This document shows positions 1 through 18,227 of a DNA stretch of 64,000 nt, one piece after another. Every line of letters starts with the position of its first letter. Position 1 is the first letter of the stretch. A program made the translations under genes and the position numbers. The notes beneath the pieces were generated by a model. That model made no database searches, was not told where the DNA came from, and worked only from the letters and a program-made list of their open reading frames with translations. The DNA is from Musa acuminata AAA Group (Eukaryota; Streptophyta; Magnoliopsida; Zingiberales; Musaceae): positions 41,717,001 to 41,781,000 of the forward strand of contig NC_088355.1 in the NCBI RefSeq assembly GCF_036884655.1, written 5' to 3'.

Positions 1-773
1 TGGATCACATACATCATTGAGAGGATGTTTCTATTAAAAATATTTATATGTTTCAGATAAAAAGAGATATCCCGAGGAGATAGTCATATATCGCTAATGA
101 TCGAAAGAGTTAGATTATATATATTAAGTTAGTTTGGCTCATACTTAAAATTTTAAACTTCTAAATTTAATTAGTGTCTAATATGATATATGTTTTTCTT
201 AATTGATTTGATTTGATTAGTCAACATAAAACTACTATAGACTCGAGCTTACGCGGACTAGAATCGAATAAGATATTAGAACTAATCTCTTCGATGCACA
301 AACAATGCACAAACAAGAGGTGAAAAAGATAAAATCCATTCTTGGATGCACAAACAAGAGGTGAAAAAGATAAAATCATGTATGAAAACTTTGCCCTCTA
401 TCAGTGTCTAAAAATGCTCTAATTAAGCCAAATGGTAATACTAATCGATTGGAGCAGGTGGGGGGTCCTACCGATTAAAATAACGAAGAGGTGGGTGAGC
501 CCCACCACACTCAAATCCAACCAAGCTCCAAATGTGTGCTTGTTTGCAAGCAGCGATGGCCACGTGCCATGTCCCTCCGTGACGTCAGGATCACCACATG
601 GGCTTTCATCTTTCTTTGTCTCCTTCACCCAAAGATTCCGCTCCTCCAATGGTCAATTCATATTCGTGTTTAGATTTCCTATGATTTATAGGATAGCAAT
701 AACTTCATAAATTTTAATTATTTGAGATCGATTATTAATTAATATATTTTTAATAATATTTTATATTATTTTT

Positions 774-858
774 TAAATATATATATATGTCTGATAAACA
801 AAAATATATATATATATATATATATTATTTTTTAAATATATATATATATATATATATT
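774..858. repeat. (TA)n microsatellite, interrupted
   Basis: Two TA runs are separated by a short non-repeat spacer. Simple repeat in AT-rich intergenic DNA. Confidence 0.9.
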
Positions 859-2172
859 TTATATTAATATATTTGTTCTCGAAGGAAGTCTAGATAAACA
901 AAAATCGTTTACCATGAGGTGATAGATAAGATAAATCATACTCATTTTCTCTATTTTAAGATTTTATTATACCTAAAATTATTAAATATTTTTCATAAAA
1001 TAAAATAAATGGTATCGAAGATCACTCAATACTATCCTCCAATAAGTAAAAAAGAAGAGTTGCTAGTCGAAAGATAGCCGAGAGAAGCTCATGTCAACGC
1101 TCTTCTCTTATTCTAAAGTTTATATTGGTTTGATATCAATTTTGACATCAATTGATATAAAATTTATATCATTTGTTATTATTATATAAACATATAAAAT
1201 GAATGATATTGAGATACATGTTTCGATGTGGTATTTAATCAAATCCATAAGCATCGGACGGTAAATATAGACAACCAAAACCGCAAAAGTTTGGGTTAAT
1301 ATATATATTACTACATTTAACTTGCTAATGTTATGTCCACAACGAAATAATGTATATAATGATTATCAAATCTGATTAGGGTTGATATATGTCATGTCAA
1401 TGATTCAACCCAGAAGCTTGAGATAAATCTTAGTATATATAATTGCTTCACTGACCCAGTTATTTATTTATTTATTTTAATTTTAGTATTGATTGTCAAT
1501 TTGATCGAGATTAATATATATCGATTTAAGAACCAATTAAACCCAAAAGATTAAGCTAATAGCTTATGGGTCAAAACCTAATATATGTAACTTAACTCTT
1601 TTAATCCTTATCAAGATCATATTATTCTCTTATTTTTATCTTTCTTCATCTCACACACATGTGGAGATTCATTGTACTAATGAACAGATCACTAATCAGT
1701 AGAGCTACGTGTGAATTATCTCCATCACCATCAAAGCCCCTGTCTTGTTTGGGTGGAGGAGGAACAAATGCCCCACAAGTGCCTCAGGTGAGTATAGGCT
1801 CAATCATAGTGTTCGAAGAAAGATCAAAGATATCGGAAGTGGCTTTTTATTGAATGATTATTAATCTTAGAAATTTAAGCTTTTATGTAATAAGTAAAAG
1901 ATCAGTCGTGAACACATTCATGATTAACGAGGTCAGATTCTCTTCTTCTATCTCCACATTTTAATGCTAATTCGAAAGTTGAGGACTACATCAAGAACTT
2001 ACTCCCGACATTATTTTTCTTAGGAGCCTTGAGATAGACACCTCCATGAGAGGAGAGATTAAAACAGAGTTTCGATCAAACTCAAACTATGTTGGTCTGA
2101 TTATTTTACACAATCAACTATCACTTCGGTCAATATCATTTAAAGCTAAAATGAGGGCTCATACGATCTAGT

Positions 2173-2440
2173 TTAATGGGATAATTACTCTATCAACTTT
2201 ATTCAACCCAAACTATTATCTAAAATATTTAAGTTGAAATTTATAATAATACACCCATCACATCTTTGTAAGTAAATCTTAATCTTATTCACTTTTGATA
2301 TAGGATTAATGGGATAATTAGTCTATCAACTTTATGTAACGTAAACTATTATTTAAAATTTTTAAGCTGAAATTTATAATAATACACCCATCATATTTTT
2401 ATAAATAAATCTTAATCTTATTCACTTTTGATGTAGGACT
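2173..2440. repeat. Tandem duplication, unit about 133 bp
   Basis: Two adjacent copies begin with the same TTAATGGGATAATTA and end with the same TTATTCACTTTTGAT. The copies differ by scattered substitutions, so the duplication is not recent. It is not linked to a recognised element. Confidence 0.85.
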
Positions 2441-4150
2441 AATTAAGATGTTATAAAAATTGATCATATGTTTAGACGCATAATTACTGAGGAATAAAAA
2501 AACCAAGACCTTATAGATACTAGAGTCATCATTTACCCTCAAAAATATCTTTTAAGATTCATTACAAAAGCGCAACATTGTGTGTTCATAAAATTTCTAT
2601 CGAGCTCTTAAGTCATCAAGAGAAATGATGATTTTTTTAGATACTAAAATAAAGATTTTGATTAGAAACTCAGTCGTAAAGTTTTGACTTTTCTTAGATA
2701 GAAAACATTATCACAACTTAAGCAAAAGTTAAGAAATTACTTGCCTGTCGATTACAAGATATGATTATATGGTAGTGCGTATTTTTCTCTAAGATAAGTA
2801 ATTCAATGAATATGTTAAACAAGTCTAAGGAGAATCATTATATTAATTTTGACCTCATGTTTCAAAAAATCCAACTAGATTGATCATTAAAATTAAGAAT
2901 AATAATCATAAAGAGAATTTTCTTTGTGTGAAAAGGATAAGTTTGTGTTGATGGAATTTGATTCTAAGACTTTACGATCAATAGTTTATCAAATAAGATA
3001 TCGAATTAATGAAATCTTCTAAAACATTTATTAGATATAATAAGCTTAAAAACATTTTAAATACGATTAATGGAGTAGTATAAATATAAATTTATCGGAT
3101 GAGGTTTTAAAAGATTAATGGATTAAATGGGTAAAATTATTAATAGTAAAATTATTAATATTAATCTAAACTAAGAGGATCGAAAGCGAGAGACTTGTCT
3201 TGGAATATGTGACCTCATCATTATCGCTTCATTCTATTGTTCTCTGTTTGGTATGATTGCAAGGGGAAACCATAAGCACATTTACCACCAGCCGAACCCG
3301 CCACCCCCTTGCGGCTGTGCCTCCCCTCGCCGGCAACGCACGCGCCACTGTCGGCCTTCTCAGCCCTGAGTTCATATGAGATGACGAAGATGATGTTGAG
3401 AGAGAGAGAGAGAGAGTACGAAGAAGAGGGAATATAGAGAGATGGCAATGAGTTGGTCGGTATGTGTTGTGTCATTTCCTCTCCTGTCGTGAAGTAGATT
3501 TGTGCGTCCTGTCGGAATCCCGTTCTGAGTTCAATGATTCCCGTTTTGGCACCGAGAGATTAAAGCTGCAATTATACGACAGTAAACGAAGATGATGGAA
3601 TTCAGCGCATGAGACAAATGTGCATATGTACTCCGTGACTCCCATTTCGGATCTGAAAACACACCCCAAGCTAAAGAAAAGACTCGAAAGTCTATGCTTA
3701 CACAAAGAGACAAGTAATAATGATTATGGCATTCCAGGATACATGTGGATCTGCCATGGCAGGTTTAGCTTTTTGTTTGGAGATAATGCAGTGCACCTAA
3801 AAATGAATGGGTCTTCTTCTTATTCTGTCATTGTCCCTTCTTGGCATTGTCTCGAGGCATCTTTTCTCCCTCCATACATACTTCAACTGCAGTTGGCCAA
3901 GCTATTGCATTGGGATTTGTTCCAGTAGAGTCTGTGTAGAGAATCTTGAGGTGCTCCTCTGCCTCATCAGCAAGGAATGCTGAGTTCCATCTTTCCATAG
4001 CACAGGAGTGAAGCTGATAGAAGACTTCAGGTGAGGATTTCCTTTCACCATTTCTCCCTCAGATTATATAGCGAGTAATTTGGGAAAGCATATATTGTTC
4101 TTAGATTTCTTCAGCTAATATCAAGGGGAAGAGGATGGATGGACCCTGTA

Positions 4151-4179
4151 ATCTTCTTCTTCTTCTTCTTCTTCTTCTT
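4151..4179. repeat. (TTC)n microsatellite
   Basis: About ten TTC/CTT units in the likely leader region of the gene at 5.2 kb. Confidence 0.9.
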
Positions 4180-5229
4180 TACTGGACTAGAAAGTGGGCT
4201 GCTTATATTTCCTCCAGATGACAAAACATTTACTGTCAATTTCTTTTCTTAGGTGTTGATCTTTGTTTCACCAAGAAACATCCTTCCGTGCTTCTGAGAG
4301 TTACTCAAGTTCCCATACAGAGCAGTTTCTTTGGAAGAAACTGGTTGAAAACCTCTCACCTCCTCAAATAGTTTGTGGAAATGATCTACTGAATCCTTTT
4401 AATATGCAGGACTGAGCTCAACATGAAGAATCATAGTCTCAGACTGTTTAGAATACCTACTCTTCTGTTGCTGAACATGAGACTGATCTAATCTTACTTG
4501 TTTGTCATCACCTTTCTTCCGATAGGCAGAGTTGCTGCAGACTGAATAATCTGGTAGAGCTTTTTTGCCTAACAAAAAGAAGCTCAGATGGGTACAATCA
4601 AGAAGATTAGCTGACTGATAAGTAGCCTAGCTTTTGGAGGCAACCTGAATTCCTATCCTTTGCTTGATTCAATCAACTTGCAACACTAGTTCTTGCAGGT
4701 TTTCATTCAGTTCTTGGAAGACAGAATCTGAAGCAGACAATAGAGTCCAGAAGTTGCAGTGTCTTGAACTCCATTCTTGATGAGTGATGTCCTGAGGCGT
4801 GCAGAAATTTAGTTCTTGGCACTATCTTAAGCATCTTTCCTCTTCATGTATGTATGTATACATGAACTGCAATTGGCCAAGACACAAGATGCCAAATGAT
4901 CATTAAATGATGAGATGCTCAGCTCGGTAATAATTATGGGACCATTGTCACTTGTTCACCATTTGTTTTTTTTTTTCTTGAAGGAAATGCTTATTTTGTT
5001 CATCAGCTTATTTTTCTGAAACTTTTGCAGATCAATCAACCATTGTTTAGGATCATTTCTTCTTCAAAAGATTAGCCAAGAATAGCAAGAATCCAAAACA
5101 AAATTGGCCTTATCCAATAGAGCATCCCAAGTATCACTCCCCAAACATCATCTTCACTCCATTTCTGAAAACCCATGGAGAGATGCATGAAGCAGTATGA
5201 CAAGGACTACATGGAAATGAAAACGATCA

Positions 5230-5833
5230 TGTTAAAGCAGGAAGGAACTTTCAGACACCAGGTAGGTTTTCTTTCCCTGTGGCTTAGTCCTACAATGAAG
5301 AAAGCCTCTGTCGATTCTGAGTTCTATTCACATGCCTGATTCAGGTCCACGAACTCCATCGTCTGTACCAAATTCAGAAGCTGTTGATGTGGAATACAAA
5401 GCCTGCTGCCATGAAAATGCGACGACATATGAAGCCAGAAACCGAGTTATGGAATGTAGAGAACGAGACAGCATCTCACAGAAACTCACACAGGAGGCAA
5501 CCTCTTTGTTCTCTTGATCTGGAAGCCCCAGCAGAGTACATCAGAAGGCACAATGGAGATGAAGAGAGTGAGTTGGAGCTGACACTTGCTACCGGAAGCA
5601 GCAGATCTCAACGGAAGAGAAAATATGCTACGTTTACTTCAGATTCAGGATCAACCTTTTCTTCATCCTCAATTGAATCTGGGGGTTTAGTCCCAGATAT
5701 ATCCACCAGGTTCAGAAATGAAGGAAAGAGTGGGCTCAACATCGAGGAACAGATGAGACAGGATGCAGCAAAACAACCTCCTTGGCTCTTCCAATGTACC
5801 AAACAAGACATGGTGGCTTCTTTCAGATTGTAA
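5230..5833 (+). CDS. Short plant-specific VHELHRLY-motif protein (DUF863-like N-terminus)
   Basis: Two coding exons are visible: 5230-5262 and 5345-5833 (stop TAA 5831-5833), joined at phase 0 by a GTAGGT donor and TTCAG acceptor. Splicing joins MLKQEGTFRHQ to VHELHRLYQIQKLLM. This is the hallmark N-terminus of a plant family of unknown function in which a short coiled segment (F-x-x-Q-V-x-E-L-H-R-L-Y-x-I-Q) is followed by a low-complexity tail. The tail has a Ser-rich stretch (about residues 90-115) and a basic RSQRKRK that could be nuclear targeting. The predicted protein is 173 residues. An in-frame TGA lies just before the ATG at 5230. A second ATG at 5175 opens a plausible N-terminal extension in another frame, discussed as a finding. 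Biochemical function is unknown. Confidence 0.75.
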
Positions 5834-6337
5834 TGATTCATATGATTCTAGCTTTCTACCACATTTGACCTCTTAGTCTTCTGCTGCCTAACAAATCCAG
5901 TGAGGCATTGAGATCATGAGCTAAAACAAGATGAAGATGAGTAAGAATCAGTGATAGGAGACCACTAACACAAGAATCCAAAGGATAATTTCCCCTAAAT
6001 TGTCATTCTTCTCCATGAACGAATGGAGGTGACAGCTTACCCATCAGAAGTTGGATGGAGAAGGATCCAATTCCGATCTCAAACTTGTACGAGTAATCCA
6101 CAGGGCAATACATAAAGAATACAGTATTCACATATGTACAAAGTAACAACGGAAACTACATGCCTCGGGTTAACCGCTGCAAACATCTTTCTCGGTGCTA
6201 TCAGAGTTCAAGCGAAACATGGATTGCAGATGCCTATACAGACGATAATGGGAACGATCAGAGGAAGGAGGTGACAATTTATTCATCACTAGATGTGAAA
6301 GGATAGTATACATCATCACTTAAGAGATACTGACATA
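5834..6337. other. Convergent intergenic spacer
   Basis: About 500 bp separate the stop codons of the converging + gene and - NRL gene. It probably holds both 3' untranslated regions. No further ORF or repeat was seen. Confidence 0.6.
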
Positions 6338-8591
6338 TCAAGAGATCGAATGTCTTCGATCTTTGGGTGGCTTTGTCCGACCTTTGCTGGAGAAAGGCTT
6401 CACACCGTCGGCGTGCGTGAAGGGGTAGAGGCGCCCGAGCTTCTTAGAGAGAGAGTTTATGAAGGACTTCTTCGGCAGCGGAGGCTTCTGTGCAGATGGT
6501 ATTTGTCCTGATGGCTTCTCCACTTCCTTCAGCAGCATTCTCATCCTCAGCAACTGCATTCTCAGGTCATCGTTCTCCCTTTGCAGGCGCGAGAGTTCGT
6601 CCGTGCCTCCGCGATGTTTCGTCGAACATGGAGTCGACCTGAGCGACAGCGCAGGAGATTCTCCCCCCGTGAAGCTTCCGTTCGTTGCATCTCTGAAGCG
6701 CTGCTGCTCGTAGAAAAGAACCTGAACCACCGTCTGCACCGGAAGCCTTTCGTTCTGAGCCGCGTGAGCACAAGCCTCCCTTGACAGTTTCTGGCAGTCC
6801 ATCAAGCTGCAAACCTTCTTCCTCTCCTCATCAGTCAATGACGGGTGAGCCTGCAAGTTGAATCAGTAGCAGCAAATCACGGATGAGAAGCAAAAGAAGC
6901 AGAAGCAGATGTCTCACCTTGAGGTATATGTCAATGGCTCTGTACATCCCATCTTCGTTAACTCTTGCTTGCTCGGACACCAACTCACCAAGGCTAATAA
7001 ACCTGGCGATCGTCAAGTTGGGATCAGATGCAATCTCCGCAAGGTAGCTCTCCATCAGCCTTCCAACTCGCTCCATGTCGCCGTGCGGTGGCGAGATGTA
7101 GTCGTCGTCGGTGCTGTAGCCAATCCGGCTTCCGTTGACCTCATGCTCGAGGTAGTTCATCAGTATCCTCTGAACCGTGTCGACGTCGAACATGGTGTCG
7201 CCATCGAAGGTGAACGAGGGAATCAGTAGATCGTCTATTACTGCCTGGCCGAGTTGCAAGCCCATCCTCTTCTCCAGATCAAGCCTGCATGCCACCGTCG
7301 TCTCCAAGTAGATCGCCGCTCGCAGAAGCATGGAAAGGAAGCTCACCGACATGGCGTTCCTTTCCCTCGGCAAGAGACTCACCACTGTTTCTAGTATTAT
7401 CCTCTTCTCATGCTCGTCCTTTGGGTCCATCTTCTTCCTTCCTCTGCCGAAGATGTCCTGCATAAAGCTAACAAGTTCAGCTACAAATCCATTTCTCAAG
7501 CATTTTTCTGTCATATATAGAGCATCAGGGATTGTGGCTCACCAAACCTCGCAGAGATTTCTGCGCATACAACATGATCACTGGTCCAAGAGCATACTGT
7601 TTGAATCCCCTACCCTTCATCGCCATGAGAACTCTTTGAAAGGTGTCGATTCTAAGCACCGTCAACTCCTCTGCCCACCAATCAACGATCGCATTCGGCT
7701 GCGACGACGAAGAGAACCTCTCCTGGAAGTTGTCCGTCCTCGAAGACGAACATAACTGGCTGTCGTTGCAGGCCATGTACGCCACCGCATCGATGCACCG
7801 GCTTACCAGCTTCACCTTCTCCGACACGGGAAGCAGCTCCTCCGATTTGTGCAACACGGTGACCGCAGCCGAGAGACTTAGCAGCGCGACTTCTTCCAAG
7901 TAAGCCTCCGCTCTACTCACCAGATTCCCGACCGTGTAATCTTCCGTCATCTCAAGGTACTCCGCGACACAACGAAGCATGGCGATGTTCTCTGCGGTGA
8001 TCTCGAAGTTTACGCCGTAGCAGTACTTGGTCACGAGTTCGAACGCTTCCGCGCCACCGGGAACGTCAGGGATTTCGATCGCTGAGGTGTTCGGCTGATT
8101 GGCTTCCGATGCCAGCCTTCGGATGTATCCACATTTTGAGACCAGCAGATACTATGTGGAGAAGAGACGATCCATTAGCAATGACATCGAATCGTACCGA
8201 CCTTCATAGGCATCACTCTTGTTTCAATTTACCTTGTGCAAAGGAAAGATTGATCCTCCGACCTTCACATCGATGTCGCTCGGGACCTCCGGAGAGTAAA
8301 TCCTGCAAGAACCAGAGGAAGACAACAATATGACTACTCCGACACCGTCACTCGTTCAAACGAGAGTGCAGAGAGTATAGCAGAAACAGATAAATTGAAA
8401 TCGAAGAGTACATATAACAGAGGAAATCGGATGAATTAAAAAGCTTAACAGAGAAGAAAAGAATTCAAGGGTGGAAGAGAGGAAGCAGCGTACCATTCGC
8501 CGGTTCCCTTCATAGCAGTGGAGAGCAGGTGCTCCTTTCTAGGGATGGCAGAAGAAGGTGGTGGCGGAGTCTCCTGATGAGCCCCCAGCAT
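6338..8591 (-). CDS. BTB/POZ-NPH3 (NRL) family protein
   Basis: NPH3/RPT2-like proteins are plant BTB adaptors for CUL3 ubiquitin ligases and act at the plasma membrane in phototropin and auxin-transport signalling. Five exons on the minus strand: 8591-8494, 8302-8233, 8151-7543, 7457-6918, 6850-6338, giving 609 residues, the usual length. The BTB domain spans about residues 41-145 ([27 protein letters not shown]). The NPH3 domain (about 215-460) contains the family signature [12 protein letters not shown] across the last splice junction. A coiled coil (about 523-550, [16 protein letters not shown]) and a basic tail ending RRHSIS follow. The Ser third from the end, in an R-x-S context, matches the 14-3-3 site known in NPH3 and RPT2. 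The start ATG is preceded by a 6-codon uORF. Which NRL subclade it belongs to is not settled. Confidence 0.95.
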
Positions 8592-8636
8592 TCCTGTGGC
8601 TGCAGAGGTTTTATCGCTTCTTGCTGCCGGTGGTAC

Positions 8637-8657
8637 TTATCTTGACCGAGCTGCCAT
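8637..8657 (-). other. Possible short uORF upstream of the NRL start
   Basis: ATG-GCA-GCT-CGG-TCA-AGA-TAA ends 45 bases before the main ATG. It would be a 6-codon uORF if the transcript starts further upstream. No transcript evidence is available. Confidence 0.35.
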
Positions 8658-9027
8658 CACAGCAAAAGAAGTGAACGGTATCGCAAGGGAAAAAGGCAGG
8701 AAGAAGAAGTAGAAGATTGGAACATGGAGTGGTGACACCGAAAGATGTGGTGAAGGTTCAAAGGAGGAGGAGGAACACAAATCTGCTGCTTTTTGTTTCT
8801 CACATGGTTGCGTCCTCATTTTTGTCGGGTTGGACGTGCAGATAGATATGTATCACACTGTCCTCGACCAATCATGTAATCATGTCGACCCCCCCATCGT
8901 TAGCCTCGGCTTCCTCCAACTCTATCACCACTGTTGACGAGGCAAAAGGTGCCTTCCAAAGTGCGATGACAAGTCGGAGTTCAAAGCAGTGCTGATGATG
9001 ACGTCACAATGGATTTGAATCAAAGCC

Positions 9028-9064
<37 letters not shown>

Positions 9065-9805
9065 TATACAAATGGATAAATTGATGGTCCAATTTTCGAC
9101 ATTTGCAATTTCTTGACGTAGTCATTTGCTTTAGCCAAAATTTCTGAGTCGTCGTCAGCTGAGTGGGCGAGAAAAGATTTTTGGCGGGCCCACCTGATCC
9201 AATCAAGCGAATCCAATCGCTGCGAATAGTAATTAGCTCAGCGACAGCCGCACACTTGGGAATCGAGATGAGCGACTGCTGCACACAAGCGAGAAAAGAA
9301 GACAGAGTAGCTGAGAGGAAAACGAAAGCGACGACTTTGTTCCTTCTGTTGGGCGAGGCATCTCTCGTTCAGAAACCGCCGGTGGCTGATCGAGGATTGC
9401 AGACGAGACTTCCGCCCACTTGTCTGCTGGCTTCCAGGCGATAGGAAAGAATTCGGGAGATGAGACCCTCGCCATTCCTTCGGAGCACAGTATGCAGACG
9501 TCTCCTCCCTGTTTATTTGAAAAGCACTCCCCGAGGCTCTCGTGGGAAGGATTTTTCCAGCCTTCTTTAAATCACAATTTCGGTTCCGATTTTGATTCTA
9601 CTGATTTCGATTTTAATTTGAATCGTTAATTTTTTTATTTATTTTTAATTAAAATTAATTTAAAATAATAAAAATTATGATTTTATTTTTAAGTTTTGAT
9701 GATAATATTATCTTGAAAAGTGAATATATTTTAAATAAAATTTAATGACATAAAAAAAATTGATATAGAATTAATAAAATTATAAAATATCAATCATTAT
9801 GAGTG
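8658..9805. other. Intergenic/promoter region of the NRL gene
   Basis: No recognised coding region. The frames at 9163-9629 show no known domain. It holds a TA microsatellite at 9028-9068. Confidence 0.5.
9028..9068. repeat. (TA)n microsatellite
   Basis: About 20 TA units with one TG interruption. Confidence 0.9.
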
Positions 9806-11160
9806 TTACATGTCCCGATCACTCCTTTGGTTGATAGGCCAAACAATTATTACTTGTCTTTACAAAAGATCTCTTATTTTTATTTCTTTATCTTGGTCCA
9901 ATCATCAATGTATACTTGAGCCGCAACCGATGTAAAGCTCAAATTCAATCGTTGGACCTTTCGAGTTAAAACAATTAATCCAAAGAGCATACTAATAAGG
10001 AATCTATCATCAACACGTGGTTGTTACGTAAGATCAAAGTCACCTTTCACCGTCAGTCTACGTAGACGAAGATTTAAAGGTAATCATAAACTTTCTTCTC
10101 TTCCTTTCATTTGTCACAAGAAAAGCAATATCAAGCTTCATTCTCATCCTTTAAGGTATAAAAATATATTTCAAAAGGTACGTCTCTCTCTCTCTCTCTC
10201 TCTTTTCAGAATTACTCAAGACCTTGGATCACTAACTTGAGTGTCGAAGGGATTAGATTAGAAAACCACTCCCGACCTCGATTTTCATATAAGTGGTACT
10301 TTGGGAGCATGATATTTTCATCTCGAAGACACCTCGGACAATCCTACATACAAGAGTTCGAATCACGTCAAGCTAACCAAGACATCAATAATATTTTTTC
10401 CTAATATTTTGGCGTTAGAAGGAGGGCATGATGTCGCGGGAACATCCACCCCCCAATCCTCTCAATAAATATTTTTAGGATCGCCCAAGGTTCACGAAAC
10501 TACTAACTAAAGGAGCGCCCATTCCTCGATAGTGGAGTTTAGTATATCATCAGGGAGTTTAGTATATCGCCACACCACCACTCTACTCTACTCAAATTCG
10601 AGACCCAGTTGGTAGATTCAATGGATGACTCCTTAAGGATCCAGCTCCGACAGATGGATTAATGCTTAGACGAGATGCAATGGGAGTTCCACCGGTCTAA
10701 GGGGGAGAATCCAGTTGATCCCACCTTGAGTCAGTCCTCATCCATTCAAAACATCCAAGATGAACTAATCCTCACTAACTTTTGTCGTTGATAGTAGTAT
10801 CGACTTAGTAGAATACATTGTCACCTTCCACGCCTATATGTCTTTCTATAATACCTCAAATGCAATGTGTCACGCGTTCCTAACAATGCAAAGAGGCTTA
10901 TTGTGGGAGTGGTATACTTGCTTAAAGCTACTCTAAATCGGCTCCTTCGCTTAGCTCATAAAAAAGTTCGAGATTTACTTCCTCATAAATATACACATAA
11001 GACTATCGGTAATGATGTTGCTCGAACTCAGGTAAGGGAAGGAAGAGGCACTCTTTGACTTTGTCACTCAATTCACTAATACAATCTAAGACAAACAAAA
11101 AGCTCATCTTGTTGAAAACCCTCGGGGAGCATCATATGTGCAACAGAAAGTAAAAATGAA
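9806..11160 (+). mobile_element. Degenerate Ty3/gypsy LTR element, 5' LTR and gag only
   Basis: Approximate limits. About 9809-10400 resembles an LTR: it has a TATA-like GTATAAAAA near 10158 and a stretch around 10210-10400 that aligns by eye with the reverse complement of the LTR near 33.5-33.7 kb. The primer-binding/leader motif TTTTGGCGTTAGAAGGAGGG follows at about 10407. Gag remnants come next. No 3' LTR or pol was found, so this is a truncated copy of the family that also sits at 25.6-34 kb. Confidence 0.7.
10597..11095 (+). pseudogene. Ty3/gypsy gag remnant
   Basis: Across several frames the translation shows the order seen in plant gypsy gag: a VEYIVTFHAYMSFYNTSNA-like helix segment, then RGLLWEWY followed by LKATLN, then EEALFDFVTQFTNTI. 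It contains stops and frameshifts, so it is not functional. An open stretch at 10867-11058 is part of this remnant and not an independent gene. Confidence 0.7.
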
Positions 11161-12074
11161 AATTGGTTTTCCAAAACAATCTTATCAAATCATTGGACGA
11201 AGATCAGGAGTGTAAAACTAAAATAAAAAAAAACTTACGCAAGGGGTGTGAGACGTTCTCATATAAGGGAACTCATGTTAGAAAATCTAAGATAATATCA
11301 CATACACAACGAAAGAACAAAAAATAAAAATATTAAAATTTCTCATTGAAAATAATCGTCGTGCACAAAAATCCATAAAACCAAAAACTACATGTACAAG
11401 AAAAATTGTTATATAGGAAGATCGTATATCCTTGAGAGGATGAATGAGGTCAATTATTCTCCTCTCTAACGGTGATCGACGTGATAAGGACTACTCCTCT
11501 CTAACGATGATCCAATGTGCACACTAATTAAGAAGAGATTGTCCCTTCTTGTTGTCCACATGCCCCAAATAAAAATTACAATTTAAGAAAAAAAAAGAGA
11601 CAGGAGAATAAAAGATAACAGCTAAAAAAAACCTAATTTATAACCCTTTGATTATATCCTATTTATAAAGATTTCCTATCAACTTAATCATAATGAATAT
11701 TATCGTATTGAGTATTAGATCTCTATCCAACTAACAAGACTTGTAGGGACGTCTTAAACCAGGCATAACAAAGAAAAATAACACTTGGATACAACCTTCA
11801 CTAGAGGTGTCCGAAAGCAGATCAAACCACGTGAATCATAAAAGCACATTTTTGGATTTCCATAAAACCAAAGCATCAGTTCATAGGTTGGTGATGTACA
11901 GTTCATTTACTTGTGGAGCAACATTCAAATTCCTACGAATAGTAGCAACAAGTGCAACACAGCAACCCAGTCCGCTTATTACATCTTCCAGACAAAGACA
12001 CTGTCGCTTGTCGATCTTCACTTTTCCGCAAGAGCTCCGGAACCCATGGCAACAGGGGGAACCGCACTGGATAC
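11161..12074. other. AT-rich spacer downstream of the RUB gene
   Basis: No gene recognised. Runs of A and T and a possible decayed retroelement tail (11270-11760), with no coding similarity I can name. The part next to 12074 probably holds the RUB 3' UTR. Confidence 0.45.

Positions 12075-18227
<6,153 letters not shown>

Larger units (their letters stand above)
1..5174. other. AT-rich upstream region without a supported gene
   Basis: No coding region here is supported by family similarity. The first 3.2 kb are AT-rich, with a TA microsatellite, a 31-bp direct duplication near 306-378 and a 133-bp tandem duplication. From about 3.2 kb the base composition becomes more genic. Sites such as the GTGAGG at about 4031 could be donors of 5' leader introns for the gene starting near 5.2 kb, but I cannot prove a leader exon. 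Open frames at 3221-3475 and 3620-3928 have no recognisable domains. Confidence 0.5.

Noticed and set aside
3221..3928. Frames of 60-102 codons near 3.2-3.9 kb as separate genes
   Set aside because: No recognisable domain; more likely leader or intergenic DNA upstream of the gene at 5.2 kb.
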